Counted from the first letter of the stretch, positions 16,821-27,731 are shown. The stretch is 64,000 nt of DNA from Rhizobium mayense (GCF_030272705.1 NZ_JARFYM010000006.1:62001-126000), one strand, 5' to 3'. A program made the numbers and translations. The notes: generated by a model from the sequence alone, not told the origin.

Positions 16821-19238
16821 ATGGGCAAAAAACCAGCGACGGAGCGGCGAGACGATATAAGGGCTGGCATCGGCAACGATCCGGCCTTTGCCTATTCCGC
16901 TTTGCCCGGTGTCGCCGACGAAATGGTCGACAACAAAGGCGCGGTGCGGCCGGTCTGGCAAAACCTGCTCGCTGCATTGGCCCGCATGCCGGAAAAGGAA
17001 CTCCTGGAACGTTTCGCCCGCGCCGACCGCTATCTGCGCGACGCCGGCGTGTTCTATCGAGCCTATGGAGCAAAGGGCGTCAGCGAACGCAACTGGCCGA
17101 TTTCGCATATTCCCGTGCTGATCGACGAACGCGAATGGCAGGCTCTGTCGGAGGGCCTGCAGCAGCGCGCCGACCTGCTCGAAGAGATCATCGCCGATAT
17201 CTATGGCGAAAACCGGCTGGTCAACGAAGGTCTGCTACCGCCCGCGCTGGTTGCCGCCAATCCGGAATTCCTGCGACCGCTCGTCGGCATCAAGCCCGCG
17301 GACGGGCACTATCTTCACTTCCTCGCCTTCGAGATCGGCCGCGGGCCGGATGGCAATTGGTGGGTGCTGGCCGACCGCGCCCAGGCGCCTTCCGGCGCCG
17401 GATTCGCGTTGGAGACCCGTGTCGCCACCACGCGCGCCTTCTCCGATATCTATGCTGAAACCAATGTGCACCGCCTTGCCTCCTTCTTTGGCGCCTTCCG
17501 CGACGCGTTGCAGGGCGCCAAGCGCGGCGCGGCCGACCGCATCGCCGTTTTGACACCGGGGCCGGCCAACGAGACCTATTACGAACACGCCTATATCGCC
17601 CGCTACCTCGGCTTCATGCTGCTGGAGGGTGAGGATATTACCGTCGTCAACGACCAGATGATGGTGCGTACCGTCGCGGGCTTAAGGCCGATCAGCGTCC
17701 TTTGGCGGCGCCTCGACGCGTCCTATGCGGACCCGCTGGAGCTCAATCAACAATCCCATATCGGCACGCCCGGCATGGTCGAGGCGCTGAGAGCGCAAAG
17801 CGTCACCATCGTCAACGCGCTCGGTTCCGGCATTCTGGAAACCCGGGCGCTTCTCGCCTTCATGCCCATCATCTGCCGGCATCTACGTGGTGAAGACCTG
17901 AAGCTGCCGTCGATCGCCACCTGGTGGTGCGGACAAAAGACCGAGCGCGAGCACGTCGCCGCGCATATCGAAAAAATGGTAATCGGCCCTGCCTATTCCT
18001 GCATGCCCTTCTTCGACGACAACGGCCAGTCGGTCCTAGGCTCGACGCTGCGCACCACCGCCAAGGAATCGATTGCCGATTGGCTGACGAGGGACGGCCA
18101 CAAGCTGGTCGGCCAGGAGGTCGTCACGCTCTCGACGACGCCGGCATGGGTAAACGGCAAGCTGCTGCCGCGGCCGATGAGCTTGCGCGTTTTTGCCGCC
18201 CGCACCGAAAACGGCTGGCAGATCATGCCCGGCGGCTTTGCCCGCATCGGCAGCGGCGACGATGTTGCCGCCATCGCCATGCAGGCCGGCGGTTCGGCCG
18301 CCGATGTCTGGATCGTCTCCGACAAGCCGGTGGAGCGCCACACGCTGTTGCCGGCCGAGGAGACCTTCACCCGCAACATGCCCGGCAGCCTGCCGAGCCG
18401 CGCCGCTGACAATCTCTTCTGGCTCGGCCGCTATATCGAACGCGCCGAAGGGGCGTTGCGCATCCTGCGCGCCTGGCACGGGCGCTTCGCCGAAGCCGCC
18501 GATCCTACCCAGCCGCTACTTGCTGCCGTCAGCGCCTATCTCGCGGCCGTCGATATCGACACCAAGGAAGCCGTGCCGGAAAACCTGCTGCGCAATATCG
18601 ACAGCGCCGTCTATTCGGCCAGCAACATCCGTGATCGTTTCTCGCCGGACGGCTGGCTGGCACTGAACGACCTCGCCAAGACCGCCCGGCGTTTCAAGGA
18701 AAAGATCAAATCCGGCGACGATGCCAGCCATGCGATGACGATCCTGCTGCGCAAGCTCGCGGGCTTTGCCGGTCTCGTGCATGAAAACATGTACCGCTTC
18801 ACCGGTTGGCGTTTCCTGTCGCTCGGCCGCTATATCGAGCGCGGCCTGCATATGACGCGCCTGCTAGGCTACATGTCGGGCCCGGAGGCACCCGACGGCG
18901 CGCTCGACATGCTGCTCGAGATCGGCGACAGCGTCATGACCCATCGCCGCCGCTACAACGTCAATACCGCCCGCCTGACGGTGACCGATCTCCTGGCGCT
19001 CGATCCGCTCAATCCGCGCTCGATTCTCTTTCAGATGAACGAGATCCATCGCGAGGTGGAGCAGCTGCCGAACGCCTTGGTCAACGGCCAGATGTCACCC
19101 TTCTACCGCGAAGCGATGCGGCTGCATTCGGGTCTGGCCGTCATGACGCCGGAAACGATGAACGGCGAGGTCTACAAGCAGTTGGAACGGGAGCTGGAAC
19201 GGCTCTCCGATCTCCTGGCCCAGACCTATCTCGGGTGA
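16821..19238 (+). CDS. Circularly permuted ATP-grasp / alpha-E protein
   Basis: An 805-residue protein of two parts. Residues about 60-510 are the circularly permuted type-2 ATP-grasp (DUF404/DUF407), with recognisable VLTPGPANETYYEH, GEDITVVNDQMMVRT and NALGSGILETRALLAF. Residues about 518-800 are the all-helical alpha-E domain (DUF403), beginning MPGSLPSRAADNLFWLGRYI; the motif LGRYIER occurs again near 670. In many bacteria the two parts are separate genes. Here they are fused, as in other rhizobia. It should ligate a carboxylate to an amine using ATP. It sits between the two transglutaminase genes, with gaps of 13 and 4 bp. Confidence 0.9.
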   Translation: MGKKPATERRDDIRAGIGNDPAFAYSALPGVADEMVDNKGAVRPVWQNLLAALARMPEKELLERFARADRYLRDAGVFYRAYGAKGVSERNWPISHIPVLIDEREWQALSEGLQQRADLLEEIIADIYGENRLVNEGLLPPALVAANPEFLRPLVGIKPADGHYLHFLAFEIGRGPDGNWWVLADRAQAPSGAGFALETRVATTRAFSDIYAETNVHRLASFFGAFRDALQGAKRGAADRIAVLTPGPANETYYEHAYIARYLGFMLLEGEDITVVNDQMMVRTVAGLRPISVLWRRLDASYADPLELNQQSHIGTPGMVEALRAQSVTIVNALGSGILETRALLAFMPIICRHLRGEDLKLPSIATWWCGQKTEREHVAAHIEKMVIGPAYSCMPFFDDNGQSVLGSTLRTTAKESIADWLTRDGHKLVGQEVVTLSTTPAWVNGKLLPRPMSLRVFAARTENGWQIMPGGFARIGSGDDVAAIAMQAGGSAADVWIVSDKPVERHTLLPAEETFTRNMPGSLPSRAADNLFWLGRYIERAEGALRILRAWHGRFAEAADPTQPLLAAVSAYLAAVDIDTKEAVPENLLRNIDSAVYSASNIRDRFSPDGWLALNDLAKTARRFKEKIKSGDDASHAMTILLRKLAGFAGLVHENMYRFTGWRFLSLGRYIERGLHMTRLLGYMSGPEAPDGALDMLLEIGDSVMTHRRRYNVNTARLTVTDLLALDPLNPRSILFQMNEIHREVEQLPNALVNGQMSPFYREAMRLHSGLAVMTPETMNGEVYKQLERELERLSDLLAQTYLG

Positions 19239-19242
19239 TGTG

Positions 19243-20127
19243 ATGCTCTACGACCTGTCACTGCACATGGGCTATATCTACGATGTGCCGGCCAGCGGCG
19301 CGCGTCATATCGTGCGTGTGCTGCCGCTGTCGCTGGCCAACCGTCAGCGCCTGATTGCCGGCTCGCTGAAAGTCACCCCGCATCCGGACGAACAGTCGAA
19401 CTTCACCGATTTTTTTCAACATCCCGCAACCTCGATCCTGGTGCGCAACCCACATGAAAGGCTCGATATCCGCATGCAGGCGCGGGTGCAGGTGGAAAGC
19501 CAGCCGCTTACCGCCGATTTCTCGCCTGTACTCGCCAGGCTGCCGGATGAGATTGGCGACTGCTGGTCGGTAGAGCCCTCCTCGCCGCATCATTTCATCG
19601 GCACAAGCCCGCGCCTGCCGGAGACGGTCGAGATCGCCGACTATGCCCGGCAATGGGCAGCAACGAACCTGACGGTGATGCAGATCGCCCACGCCGTCTG
19701 CGCCCAGATCCACAAGGATTTCAACTACGACACAAAAGCAACCACGGTCGACACCACGCCGAAGGAGGCATTCCGTCTGAAACGCGGCGTCTGCCAGGAT
19801 TTCGTGCATGTGATGATCATCGCACTGCGCAGTCTCGGCATTCCTGCCGGCTATGTCAGCGGCTTCCTGCGCACCATCCCGCCGCCTGGCAAGGAACGGC
19901 TGGAAGGCGCTGACGCCATGCATGCCTGGGTGCGCGTCTGGTGCGGTGAAACGGCGGGCTGGATCGAACTCGACCCCACCAACAACATCCCTGCCGGAAC
20001 CGACCACATCGTCGTCGCCTACGGTCGCGATTATTCCGACGTCGCCCCCGTCATCGGTGTGCTGAAGAGCTATGGCAGCCAGAAGACGGTTCAGGCCGTT
20101 GATGTTATTCCACTAAAGACGCAATAG
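19243..20127 (+). CDS. Transglutaminase-like cysteine protease family protein
   Basis: A 294-residue two-domain protein: the bacterial transglutaminase N-terminal beta domain (about 1-110) and the catalytic core with Cys184 (GVCQDF), His227 (DAMHAWVRVW) and Asp244 (ELDPTNN). No signal peptide is present, so it is cytoplasmic. The ATG at 19243 is 4 bp after the previous stop; a GTG at 19240 in the same frame is an alternative. As the third member of the ATP-grasp/alpha-E cluster, it may release or transfer the peptide-like product. Bacterial members act mostly as proteases or amidases rather than cross-linkers. Confidence 0.9.
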   Translation: MLYDLSLHMGYIYDVPASGARHIVRVLPLSLANRQRLIAGSLKVTPHPDEQSNFTDFFQHPATSILVRNPHERLDIRMQARVQVESQPLTADFSPVLARLPDEIGDCWSVEPSSPHHFIGTSPRLPETVEIADYARQWAATNLTVMQIAHAVCAQIHKDFNYDTKATTVDTTPKEAFRLKRGVCQDFVHVMIIALRSLGIPAGYVSGFLRTIPPPGKERLEGADAMHAWVRVWCGETAGWIELDPTNNIPAGTDHIVVAYGRDYSDVAPVIGVLKSYGSQKTVQAVDVIPLKTQ

Positions 20128-20257
20128 CTGAAATACACCCAAAACGGGAATAATCCAGCTATTCGGTAAAAGTCGAACGATCTTCTCAACGGCGCACTTA
20201 GAGTTTTCGCCGATAGTCCACGTCAATTCTGAGGCTTACTCTCTTTGGACGGACGTG

Positions 20258-21478
20258 ATGATCACCGGTTCGAGCAAATTTCGCAGCATTCAACACCTTT
20301 TGCGCGATCGCGCCGGTAATTTCGGCATATTGACCGCGCTGGCCATTCCCGTCCTCGCCGCTGCTGCAGGCGTTGCGGTCGATGTTTCCAATATGGCGGT
20401 TTCCGACAGCCAGTTGCAGGAAGCGACCGACGCCGCGGCCCTTGCCACGGCAACGGCGCTTGCCAATGGCAGCGCGACTACAGCCAATGCCCAGCAGTTG
20501 GCCGCGGATTTCGTGACCGGGCAGATGGCGAACTATCTCGCGGGCGATGCGAACGCCACTAGCGCGCTTAAAGCGGGCACCACCGTAACGGTGACGCAGA
20601 CAACCGATTCTTCAGGCAATCCCAGCTATTCCGTCGTCGTGAACGCGTCCTATGCAATGCCGGTGAACGGCATGACCCGCATGCTCGGCGTCAGCACGAT
20701 GAACGTTGGCGCATCAAGCACGTCCGTCAGCGGCAACGACGCATCCGCGCAGGCTCAAAACAACCCGCTGTCCATGTATTTCGTTCTCGACCGCTCCGGC
20801 TCGATGGACGAAGCAACGGATACGGTCAATGCCCAACAGCCGACGACGACAGCTCCCTGTGGTAACAACAACAAAAAGACCTGCACGGTCACCAATTACT
20901 ATACGAAGATGCAGTCGCTGAAGATCGCGACCGCGAACCTGGCCGCACAGTTGAACAGCGCCGACCCGAACAGCATGTACGTCCGCACCGGCGCCGACTC
21001 CTATAATTCCAACGCCCAGACACCGACGGCAATGGCCTGGGGAACCAGCGGCGTCACCAGTTACGTCAACAACTTGACGGCAAGCGGCACGACGAACTCG
21101 GCGCCTGCTTTCACGGCCGCGGTGACCGCCCTGACTAAGGCATCCACGACGCAAGGGCTCACGAACGAACAGTTGCAGCATAAGAACAAGAACGGCCGGA
21201 CAGACATCTCGAGATACATTGTCTTCATGACCGACGGCGACAACAACGTAGCAAATGCCGACACGACCACCAGAGCCCAATGCGACATTGCTCGCAACCA
21301 AGGCATCACTGTTTACACGATCGCCTTCATGGCGCCGGCAAACGGTCAGGCTTTGCTGAAATACTGCGCGACCACGGCGGCCGACTACTTCACGCCGCAG
21401 AACGCTGCAGACCTTTTCAAGGCATTTTCGACGATCGCTTTGCAAGCGCAAAAGAAAATGACGCTTCTGACCAAATAA
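20258..21478 (+). CDS. TadG-like pilus-assembly protein with VWA domain
   Basis: The 406-residue protein has an N-terminal Tad-type segment (RDRAGNFGILTALAIPVL followed by hydrophobic residues, about 17-45) that anchors it in the inner membrane. A secreted region with a von Willebrand A domain follows, with MIDAS motif DRSGS at 178-182 and FMTDGDNN later. The C-terminus ends KKMTLLTK. Rhizobia carry several such stand-alone TadE/G-like proteins outside the tad/cpa locus. No other pilus gene is nearby. The ATG at 20258 follows a GTG at 20255 in frame. A terminator follows the gene. Confidence 0.85.
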   Translation: MITGSSKFRSIQHLLRDRAGNFGILTALAIPVLAAAAGVAVDVSNMAVSDSQLQEATDAAALATATALANGSATTANAQQLAADFVTGQMANYLAGDANATSALKAGTTVTVTQTTDSSGNPSYSVVVNASYAMPVNGMTRMLGVSTMNVGASSTSVSGNDASAQAQNNPLSMYFVLDRSGSMDEATDTVNAQQPTTTAPCGNNNKKTCTVTNYYTKMQSLKIATANLAAQLNSADPNSMYVRTGADSYNSNAQTPTAMAWGTSGVTSYVNNLTASGTTNSAPAFTAAVTALTKASTTQGLTNEQLQHKNKNGRTDISRYIVFMTDGDNNVANADTTTRAQCDIARNQGITVYTIAFMAPANGQALLKYCATTAADYFTPQNAADLFKAFSTIALQAQKKMTLLTK

Positions 21479-21524
21479 CAAGCGGAGCGCGACGCACCGG
21501 AAACCACAAATAGATCGTAAAAAC

Positions 21525-21560
21525 AAAAGCCGCGCTGGTATAATCCAGGGCGGCTTTCGC
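21525..21560 (+). terminator. Rho-independent terminator after VWA gene
   Basis: AAAGCCGC-G-CTGG-TATAAT-CCAG-G-GCGGCTTT forms a long stem (21526-21557) with small internal bulges about 50 bp after the stop. No long T run follows. Confidence 0.65.
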
Positions 21561-21758
21561 TCGTTAGCTAATCCGATGATAAGAGCCGGAAAAACAACCG
21601 AAATCAAGTCTTTTTGACGCTGCCAGAGCGTTTGCTCGGTATTTTTGCATCTGCCACATTCCCTTATTGCAACAGCTTTACATCGGTGCGTAAACTGCTA
21701 CGTAGAGGCAGTGGCAATTTGATCTAGTTAGGCGTAACACCCTGAATATAAATCACAA

Positions 21759-24239
21759 ATGGCGAGACTTGATAGTATGAATAACTTGACCAAGGCCAAT
21801 CTCCCCGTTCCTGCTCCCCGCAGTTCCCGCCCCGAAATCCTGGCGGAAGAAATCATCGAGCGTCTGACCTATCGCATCGGCAAGGACGCAAAAGTCGCCA
21901 AGCCGCACGATTGGCTGACGGCGACGATCCTTGTCATTCGTGACCGCGTCATCGACAAGTGGATGGAATCGACCCGCAAGGTCTACGAGACCGGTGCGAA
22001 ACGCGTCTACTATCTATCCCTTGAATTCCTCATCGGCCGTCTGATGCGCGATGCCGTGTCGAACCTTGGCCTGATGGAAGAGATCACCAATGCGCTCTCG
22101 TCGCTCGGCGTCGACATCCGCGTCATTGCCGGCCTCGAGCCCGATGCAGCCCTTGGCAACGGCGGCCTCGGCCGTCTCGCGGCCTGCTTCATGGAGTCGA
22201 TGGCGACGGTAGACGTCCCGGCCTACGGCTACGGCATTCGTTATGTCCACGGCTTGTTCCGCCAGCAGATGGCCGACGGCTGGCAGGTGGAACTGCCGGA
22301 AACATGGCTTGCCCACGGCAATCCCTGGGAATTCGAGCGCCAGGAAAGCGCCTATGAAATCGGCTTCGGCGGCGCCGTCGAATTCGTCAGCGGCCACGAC
22401 GACCAGCCGCGCTATGTCTGGAAGCCGGCTGAGCGCGTCATCGCCGCCGCCTTCGACACGCCTGTCGTCGGCTGGCGTGCCAAGCGCGTCAATACGCTGC
22501 GCCTCTGGTCGGCACAGCCGATCGACCCCATCCTGCTCGACGCCTTCAATGCCGGTGACCATATCGGCGCGCTGCGCGAAAGCAACAAGGCCGAAAGCCT
22601 GACCCGCGTTCTCTATCCGGCCGACGCGACGCCGGCGGGCCAAGAGCTGCGCCTGCGTCAGGAATTCTTCTTCTCGTCCGCCTCGCTGCAGGACATCCTG
22701 CGGCGCCATCTGCAGCAATATGACGATCTGACCAATCTCGCCGACAAAGTTGCGATCCAGCTGAACGACACGCATCCGGCCGTCTCAGTCGCCGAAATGA
22801 TGCGCCTGCTGGTCGACGTTCACGGCCTCGAGTTCGACGCCGCCTGGGATATCACCCGCAACACCTTCGGCTACACCAATCACACGCTTCTGCCGGAAGC
22901 GCTGGAAAGCTGGCCGGTGCCGCTGTTCGAACGGCTGCTGCCGCGCCACATGCAAATCATTTACGCGATCAACGCCAAGATCCTGGTCGAAGCCCGCAAG
23001 GCTCGCAATTTCAGCGACGCTGAAATCCGCTCGATCTCGCTGATCGATGAAAACGGCGACCGCCGCCTGCGCATGGGCAATCTGGCCTTCGTCGGCTCGC
23101 ACTCGATCAACGGCGTCTCGGCGCTGCACACCGATCTCATGAAGGTCACCGTCTTCGCTGACCTGCACAAGCTCTATCCGGATCGCATCAACAACAAGAC
23201 TAACGGCATCACGCCGCGTCGCTGGCTGATGCAGTGCAATCCGGGCCTGACCGGTCTCGTTCGCGAAGCGATAGGCGACGCCTTCCTCGACGATGCGGAG
23301 AAGCTGAAGCCGCTCGATCAGTTCGCCCGCGATAGTGCCTTCCAGGAAAAATTCGCCGCCGTCAAACGCGCCAACAAAGTGCAGCTTTCCAATCTGGTCG
23401 CCAGCCGCATGGGCATCAAGCTCGATCCCAATGCCATGTTCGACATCCAGATCAAGCGCATCCACGAATACAAGCGCCAGCTTCTGAACATCGTCGAAGC
23501 CGTGGCACTCTACGACCAGATCCGCTCCCATCCGGAACTGGACTGGCAGCCGCGCGTAAAATTGTTCGCCGGCAAGGCGGCGCCGAGCTATCACAACGCC
23601 AAACTGATCATCAAGCTGATCAATGACGTCGCCCGCGTCATCAACCACGATCCTTCGGTGCGCGGCCTGCTGAAGGTCGTCTTCGTACCGAACTACAACG
23701 TCTCGCTGGCCGAAGTCATGGTTCCGGCCGCCGACCTCTCCGAGCAGATATCGACCGCCGGCATGGAAGCATCCGGCACAGGCAACATGAAGTTCGGCCT
23801 CAATGGCGCGCTGACCATCGGCACGCTGGACGGCGCCAACGTCGAGATGCGCGACAATGTCGGCGAAGACAACATCGTCATCTTCGGTCTGAAGGCCGAC
23901 GAGGTTGCCAATCTGCGCAGCGACGGCCACGATCCGCGGGCCGTGATCGAACGTTCGCGCGAACTGGCGCAGGCGCTTTCGGCCATCGCGTCGGGCGTCT
24001 TCTCTCCGGACGACCGCACCCGCTATGCCGGCCTTATCGACGGCATTTATGCCCATGACTGGTTCATGGTGGCAGCCGATTTCGACGCCTATGCAGCAGC
24101 CCAGCGCGACGTCGATACCCTTTGGGCCAATCCCTCGGAGTGGTATGCCAAGACGATCAACAATACCGCTCGCATGGGCTGGTTCTCCTCCGATCGGACG
24201 ATCCGTCAATACGCCAAGGAAATCTGGAGAGCTGGATGA
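21759..24239 (+). CDS. glgP: Glycogen/starch phosphorylase
   Basis: An 826-residue GT35 enzyme releasing glucose-1-phosphate from glycogen. Family blocks include YYLSLEFLIGRLM, ALGNGGLGRLAACFMES and the pyridoxal-phosphate site ASGTGNMKFGLNGALTIGTL with the lysine at residue 678. It is the first gene of the glg cluster. Its stop overlaps the glgB start (ATGA), implying coupled translation. Two in-frame ATGs are possible, 21759 and 21777 (MNNLTKANLP); neither has a strong ribosome-binding site, so the first six residues are uncertain. Confidence 0.96.
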   Translation: MARLDSMNNLTKANLPVPAPRSSRPEILAEEIIERLTYRIGKDAKVAKPHDWLTATILVIRDRVIDKWMESTRKVYETGAKRVYYLSLEFLIGRLMRDAVSNLGLMEEITNALSSLGVDIRVIAGLEPDAALGNGGLGRLAACFMESMATVDVPAYGYGIRYVHGLFRQQMADGWQVELPETWLAHGNPWEFERQESAYEIGFGGAVEFVSGHDDQPRYVWKPAERVIAAAFDTPVVGWRAKRVNTLRLWSAQPIDPILLDAFNAGDHIGALRESNKAESLTRVLYPADATPAGQELRLRQEFFFSSASLQDILRRHLQQYDDLTNLADKVAIQLNDTHPAVSVAEMMRLLVDVHGLEFDAAWDITRNTFGYTNHTLLPEALESWPVPLFERLLPRHMQIIYAINAKILVEARKARNFSDAEIRSISLIDENGDRRLRMGNLAFVGSHSINGVSALHTDLMKVTVFADLHKLYPDRINNKTNGITPRRWLMQCNPGLTGLVREAIGDAFLDDAEKLKPLDQFARDSAFQEKFAAVKRANKVQLSNLVASRMGIKLDPNAMFDIQIKRIHEYKRQLLNIVEAVALYDQIRSHPELDWQPRVKLFAGKAAPSYHNAKLIIKLINDVARVINHDPSVRGLLKVVFVPNYNVSLAEVMVPAADLSEQISTAGMEASGTGNMKFGLNGALTIGTLDGANVEMRDNVGEDNIVIFGLKADEVANLRSDGHDPRAVIERSRELAQALSAIASGVFSPDDRTRYAGLIDGIYAHDWFMVAADFDAYAAAQRDVDTLWANPSEWYAKTINNTARMGWFSSDRTIRQYAKEIWRAG

Positions 24240-26443
24240 CAAAGCCGAAAAGACCCGCTGACGGCATCGCCTTGAGGGATATTTCGGCAGACGAGATTGC
24301 TGCAATTCTCGCAGGCACACATTCCGATCCATTCGCCGTCCTCGGGGTACACCGGACGGATGAGGGCTTCGTAGCCCGTTGCTTTATTCTCGGCGCAGAA
24401 GCCGTCACTGCCACGGCGCTGGATGGTTCCGTCATCGGCGAACTGGATTGTCTCGATCCAGCCGGGTTCTTTTCGGGTAACATCACGGTCACAAAGCAAC
24501 AGCCGGTGCGCTATCGCGCCCGGCGCGGCGACGCCGAATGGGCGGTGACCGATCCCTACAGCTTCGGCCCGGTCCTCGGGCCGATGGACGACTACTTCGT
24601 CCGCGAGGGCACGCATCTGCGCCTGTTCGACAAGATGGGCGCACACCCCCTGAAGCACGAGGGCGTGCAGGGCTTTCACTTTGCCGTCTGGGCGCCGAAC
24701 GCGCAGCGCGTTTCGGTGGTCGGCGACTTCAACAACTGGGATGGCCGCCGGCATGTCATGCGCTTTCGTGCGGACTCCGGCATCTGGGAAATCTTCGCGC
24801 CCGACATTCCGGCGGGCGTTGCCTATAAGTTCGAAATCCGTGGCCACGACGGCGTCGTCCTGCCGCTGAAGGCCGATCCTTTTGCCCGCCGCAGCGAACT
24901 GCGGCCGAAGACCGCCTCGGTCACCGCCAATGAGATGACCCAGGTCTGGGAAGACGAGGCACACCAGGAACATTGGGCCAGTGTCGATAAGCGCCGCCAG
25001 CCGATCTCGATCTATGAGGTACATGCCAGCTCATGGCAGCGCCGCGACGACGGTTCGATGCTCTCCTGGGACGAGCTCGCCTCACGCCTCATTCCCTATT
25101 GCGTCGACATGGGCTTCACCCATATCGAATTCCTGCCGATCACCGAACATCCCTACGATCCGTCCTGGGGCTACCAGACGACGGGCCTCTATGCGCCAAC
25201 GGCCCGGTTCGGCGAGCCGGAAGGCTTTGCCCGCTTCGTCAACGGCTGCCACAAGGTCGGCATCGGCGTCATCCTCGATTGGGTGCCGGCGCATTTCCCG
25301 ACGGACGAGCACGGGCTGCGCTGGTTCGACGGCACTGCGCTTTACGAGCACGAAGACCCGCGCAAGGGCTTCCATCCCGACTGGAATACCGCGATCTACA
25401 ATTTCGGCCGCACTGAAGTTCTCGCCTACCTGCAGAACAATGCGCTCTACTGGGCCGAGAAATTCCATCTCGACGGCGTGCGTGTCGATGCCGTCGCCTC
25501 GATGCTTTATCTCGACTATTCCCGCAAGCACGGCGAATGGATCCCGAACGAATATGGCGGCAACGAAAACCTGGAAGCCGTTCGCTTTCTTCAGTCGATG
25601 AACACCAGGCTTTATGGTTCGCATCCAGGCGTGATGACCATCGCCGAGGAATCGACCTCCTGGCCGAAGGTGTCGCAGCCGGTCCACGAAGGCGGCCTCG
25701 GGTTCGGCTTCAAATGGAATATGGGCTTTATGCACGACACGCTGAGCTATCTCGCCCGCGAACCCGTGCACCGCAAATATCACCATAACGAGCTGACGTT
25801 CGGCCTGATCTATGCGTTCTCTGAAAATTTCGTTCTGCCGCTCTCCCATGATGAAGTGGTGCATGGCAAGGGTTCGCTGATCGCCAAGATGGCGGGTGAC
25901 GACTGGCAGAAATTCGCCAACCTGCGCGCCTATTACGCCTTCATGTGGGGTTATCCGGGCAAGAAGCTGCTTTTCATGGGCCAGGAATTTGCCCAATGGA
26001 GCGAGTGGAGCGAAGCCCGTGCCCTAGATTGGAACCTCCTGCAGTACCGGATGCATGAGGGCATGCGGCGCCTGGTCCGCGATCTCAATTTGACCTATCG
26101 CAGCAAACCGGCCTTGCACGCCCGTGACTGCGAAGGCGACGGCTTCGAATGGCTGATCGTCGAGGACTTCGAGAATTCGGTGTTTGCCTGGCTGCGCAAA
26201 GCACCTGGCGAAAAGCCAATCGCGGTCATCACCAATTTCACACCAGTCTACCGTGAGAATTACAGTTTGCGCCTGCCAGCCGAGGGACGGTGGCGCGAAA
26301 TACTGAATACCGATGCCGACATTTATGGCGGTAGCGGCAAGGGCAATGGCGGACGCGTGCAGGCCGTCAGTGCAGGGGGAGGCATACAAGCGACGATAAC
26401 GCTACCTCCCCTGGCGACGATCATGCTCGAACCGGAATTTTGA
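24236..26443 (+). CDS. glgB: 1,4-alpha-glucan branching enzyme
   Basis: A 735-residue GH13 enzyme that makes alpha-1,6 branches. Two N-terminal modules are present (a rhizobial-length GlgB with the E-set domain [20 protein letters not shown]), then the barrel with nucleophile Asp418 ([10 protein letters not shown]), acid/base Glu471 (IAEEST) and Asp539 (LSHDEVVHG). The frame is open from 24122, but the correct start is the ATG at 24236, overlapping the glgP stop by 4 bp. It is followed by glgC after 25 bp. Confidence 0.96.
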   Translation: MTKPKRPADGIALRDISADEIAAILAGTHSDPFAVLGVHRTDEGFVARCFILGAEAVTATALDGSVIGELDCLDPAGFFSGNITVTKQQPVRYRARRGDAEWAVTDPYSFGPVLGPMDDYFVREGTHLRLFDKMGAHPLKHEGVQGFHFAVWAPNAQRVSVVGDFNNWDGRRHVMRFRADSGIWEIFAPDIPAGVAYKFEIRGHDGVVLPLKADPFARRSELRPKTASVTANEMTQVWEDEAHQEHWASVDKRRQPISIYEVHASSWQRRDDGSMLSWDELASRLIPYCVDMGFTHIEFLPITEHPYDPSWGYQTTGLYAPTARFGEPEGFARFVNGCHKVGIGVILDWVPAHFPTDEHGLRWFDGTALYEHEDPRKGFHPDWNTAIYNFGRTEVLAYLQNNALYWAEKFHLDGVRVDAVASMLYLDYSRKHGEWIPNEYGGNENLEAVRFLQSMNTRLYGSHPGVMTIAEESTSWPKVSQPVHEGGLGFGFKWNMGFMHDTLSYLAREPVHRKYHHNELTFGLIYAFSENFVLPLSHDEVVHGKGSLIAKMAGDDWQKFANLRAYYAFMWGYPGKKLLFMGQEFAQWSEWSEARALDWNLLQYRMHEGMRRLVRDLNLTYRSKPALHARDCEGDGFEWLIVEDFENSVFAWLRKAPGEKPIAVITNFTPVYRENYSLRLPAEGRWREILNTDADIYGGSGKGNGGRVQAVSAGGGIQATITLPPLATIMLEPEF

Positions 26444-26468
26444 GACCAACAGGACAGGGAGGAATGAA

Positions 26469-27731
26469 ATGGTAGAAAAACGTATCCAGCCACTGGCGCG
26501 CGATGCCATGGCCTACGTTCTTGCCGGTGGCCGGGGCAGCCGCCTGAAAGAGCTGACCGACCGTCGCGCCAAACCTGCCGTCTACTTTGGTGGCAAGGCT
26601 CGCATCATTGATTTCGCGCTGTCCAACGCGCTGAACTCCGGTATCCGCCGCATCGGCGTCGCTACACAGTACAAGGCGCACTCCCTGATCCGACACTTGC
26701 AACGCGGCTGGAACTTCCTGCGCCCGGAGCGTAACGAAAGCTTCGACATCCTGCCGGCGAGCCAGCGCGTTTCCGAAACGCAGTGGTACGAAGGCACGGC
26801 CGACGCAGTCTACCAGAACATCGACATCATCGAGCCCTACGGTCCGGAATACATGGTCATCCTCGCCGGCGACCATGTCTACAAGATGGACTATGAATGG
26901 ATGCTGCAGCAGCACGTCGATTCCGGCGCTGACGTTACCGTCGGCTGCCTGGAAGTGCCCCGTATGGAGGCCGTCGGCTTCGGCGTCATGCACGTCAACG
27001 ACAAGGACCAGATCATCGACTTCGTCGAGAAGCCGGCCGACCCGCCGGGCATTCCGGGCAATCCGGGTTTCGCGCTCGCGTCGATGGGCATCTATGTCTT
27101 CCACACGAAATTCCTGATCGACTGCCTGCGACGCGACGCCGCCGACCCGAATTCCAGCCGCGACTTCGGCAAGGACATCATTCCGGATATCGTCAAGAAC
27201 GGCAAAGCCATCGCCCATCGCTTTACGCAGTCCTGCGTTCGCTCCGATTTCGAGCGCGAGGCCTATTGGCGAGACGTCGGGACGGTCGACGCCTACTGGC
27301 AGGCCAATATCGACCTAACCGCTGTCGTGCCGGAGCTCGATATCTACGACAAATCCTGGCCGATCTGGACCTATGCCGAAATCACGCCGCCGGCCAAGTT
27401 CGTTCATGACGACGAGGACCGCCGCGGTTCGGCCGTCTCCTCCGTCGTCGCCGGCGACTGCATCATCTCCGGTGCGACCCTGTCGAACAGCCTGCTGTTT
27501 ACCGGCGTGCGCGCCAATTCCTATTCCAAGCTGGAAGGGGCCGTCGTGCTGCCGAGCGTCAAGGTCGGCCGGCGCGCCCAGTTGAAGAATGTCGTCATCG
27601 ACCACGGCGTCACCATTCCGGAAGGTCTAGTCGTCGGCGAGGATCCGGAACTGGACGGCAAGCGCTTCCGCAGGACGGAAAATGGTATCTGCCTGATCAC
27701 GCAGACGATGATCGACAAGCTGGATATCTGA
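26469..27731 (+). CDS. glgC: Glucose-1-phosphate adenylyltransferase
   Basis: A 420-residue ADP-glucose pyrophosphorylase, the regulated step of glycogen synthesis. The N-terminal nucleotidyltransferase has [31 protein letters not shown], the sugar site FVEKP and the DVGTVDAYW block. A C-terminal left-handed beta-helix holds allosteric sites. GGGAGG lies 8-13 bp before the ATG. It is 3 bp upstream of glgA, so synthesis of ADP-glucose and its use are co-expressed. Confidence 0.97.
   Translation: MVEKRIQPLARDAMAYVLAGGRGSRLKELTDRRAKPAVYFGGKARIIDFALSNALNSGIRRIGVATQYKAHSLIRHLQRGWNFLRPERNESFDILPASQRVSETQWYEGTADAVYQNIDIIEPYGPEYMVILAGDHVYKMDYEWMLQQHVDSGADVTVGCLEVPRMEAVGFGVMHVNDKDQIIDFVEKPADPPGIPGNPGFALASMGIYVFHTKFLIDCLRRDAADPNSSRDFGKDIIPDIVKNGKAIAHRFTQSCVRSDFEREAYWRDVGTVDAYWQANIDLTAVVPELDIYDKSWPIWTYAEITPPAKFVHDDEDRRGSAVSSVVAGDCIISGATLSNSLLFTGVRANSYSKLEGAVVLPSVKVGRRAQLKNVVIDHGVTIPEGLVVGEDPELDGKRFRRTENGICLITQTMIDKLDI

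Noticed and set aside
24122..24235. N-terminal extension of glgB overlapping glgP
   Set aside because: The ATGA overlap at 24236 gives the family-length GlgB; the extension is a shadow of the glgP C-terminus.
22785..24332. 515-codon minus-strand frame over glgP
   Set aside because: Antisense shadow of a well-conserved phosphorylase gene.
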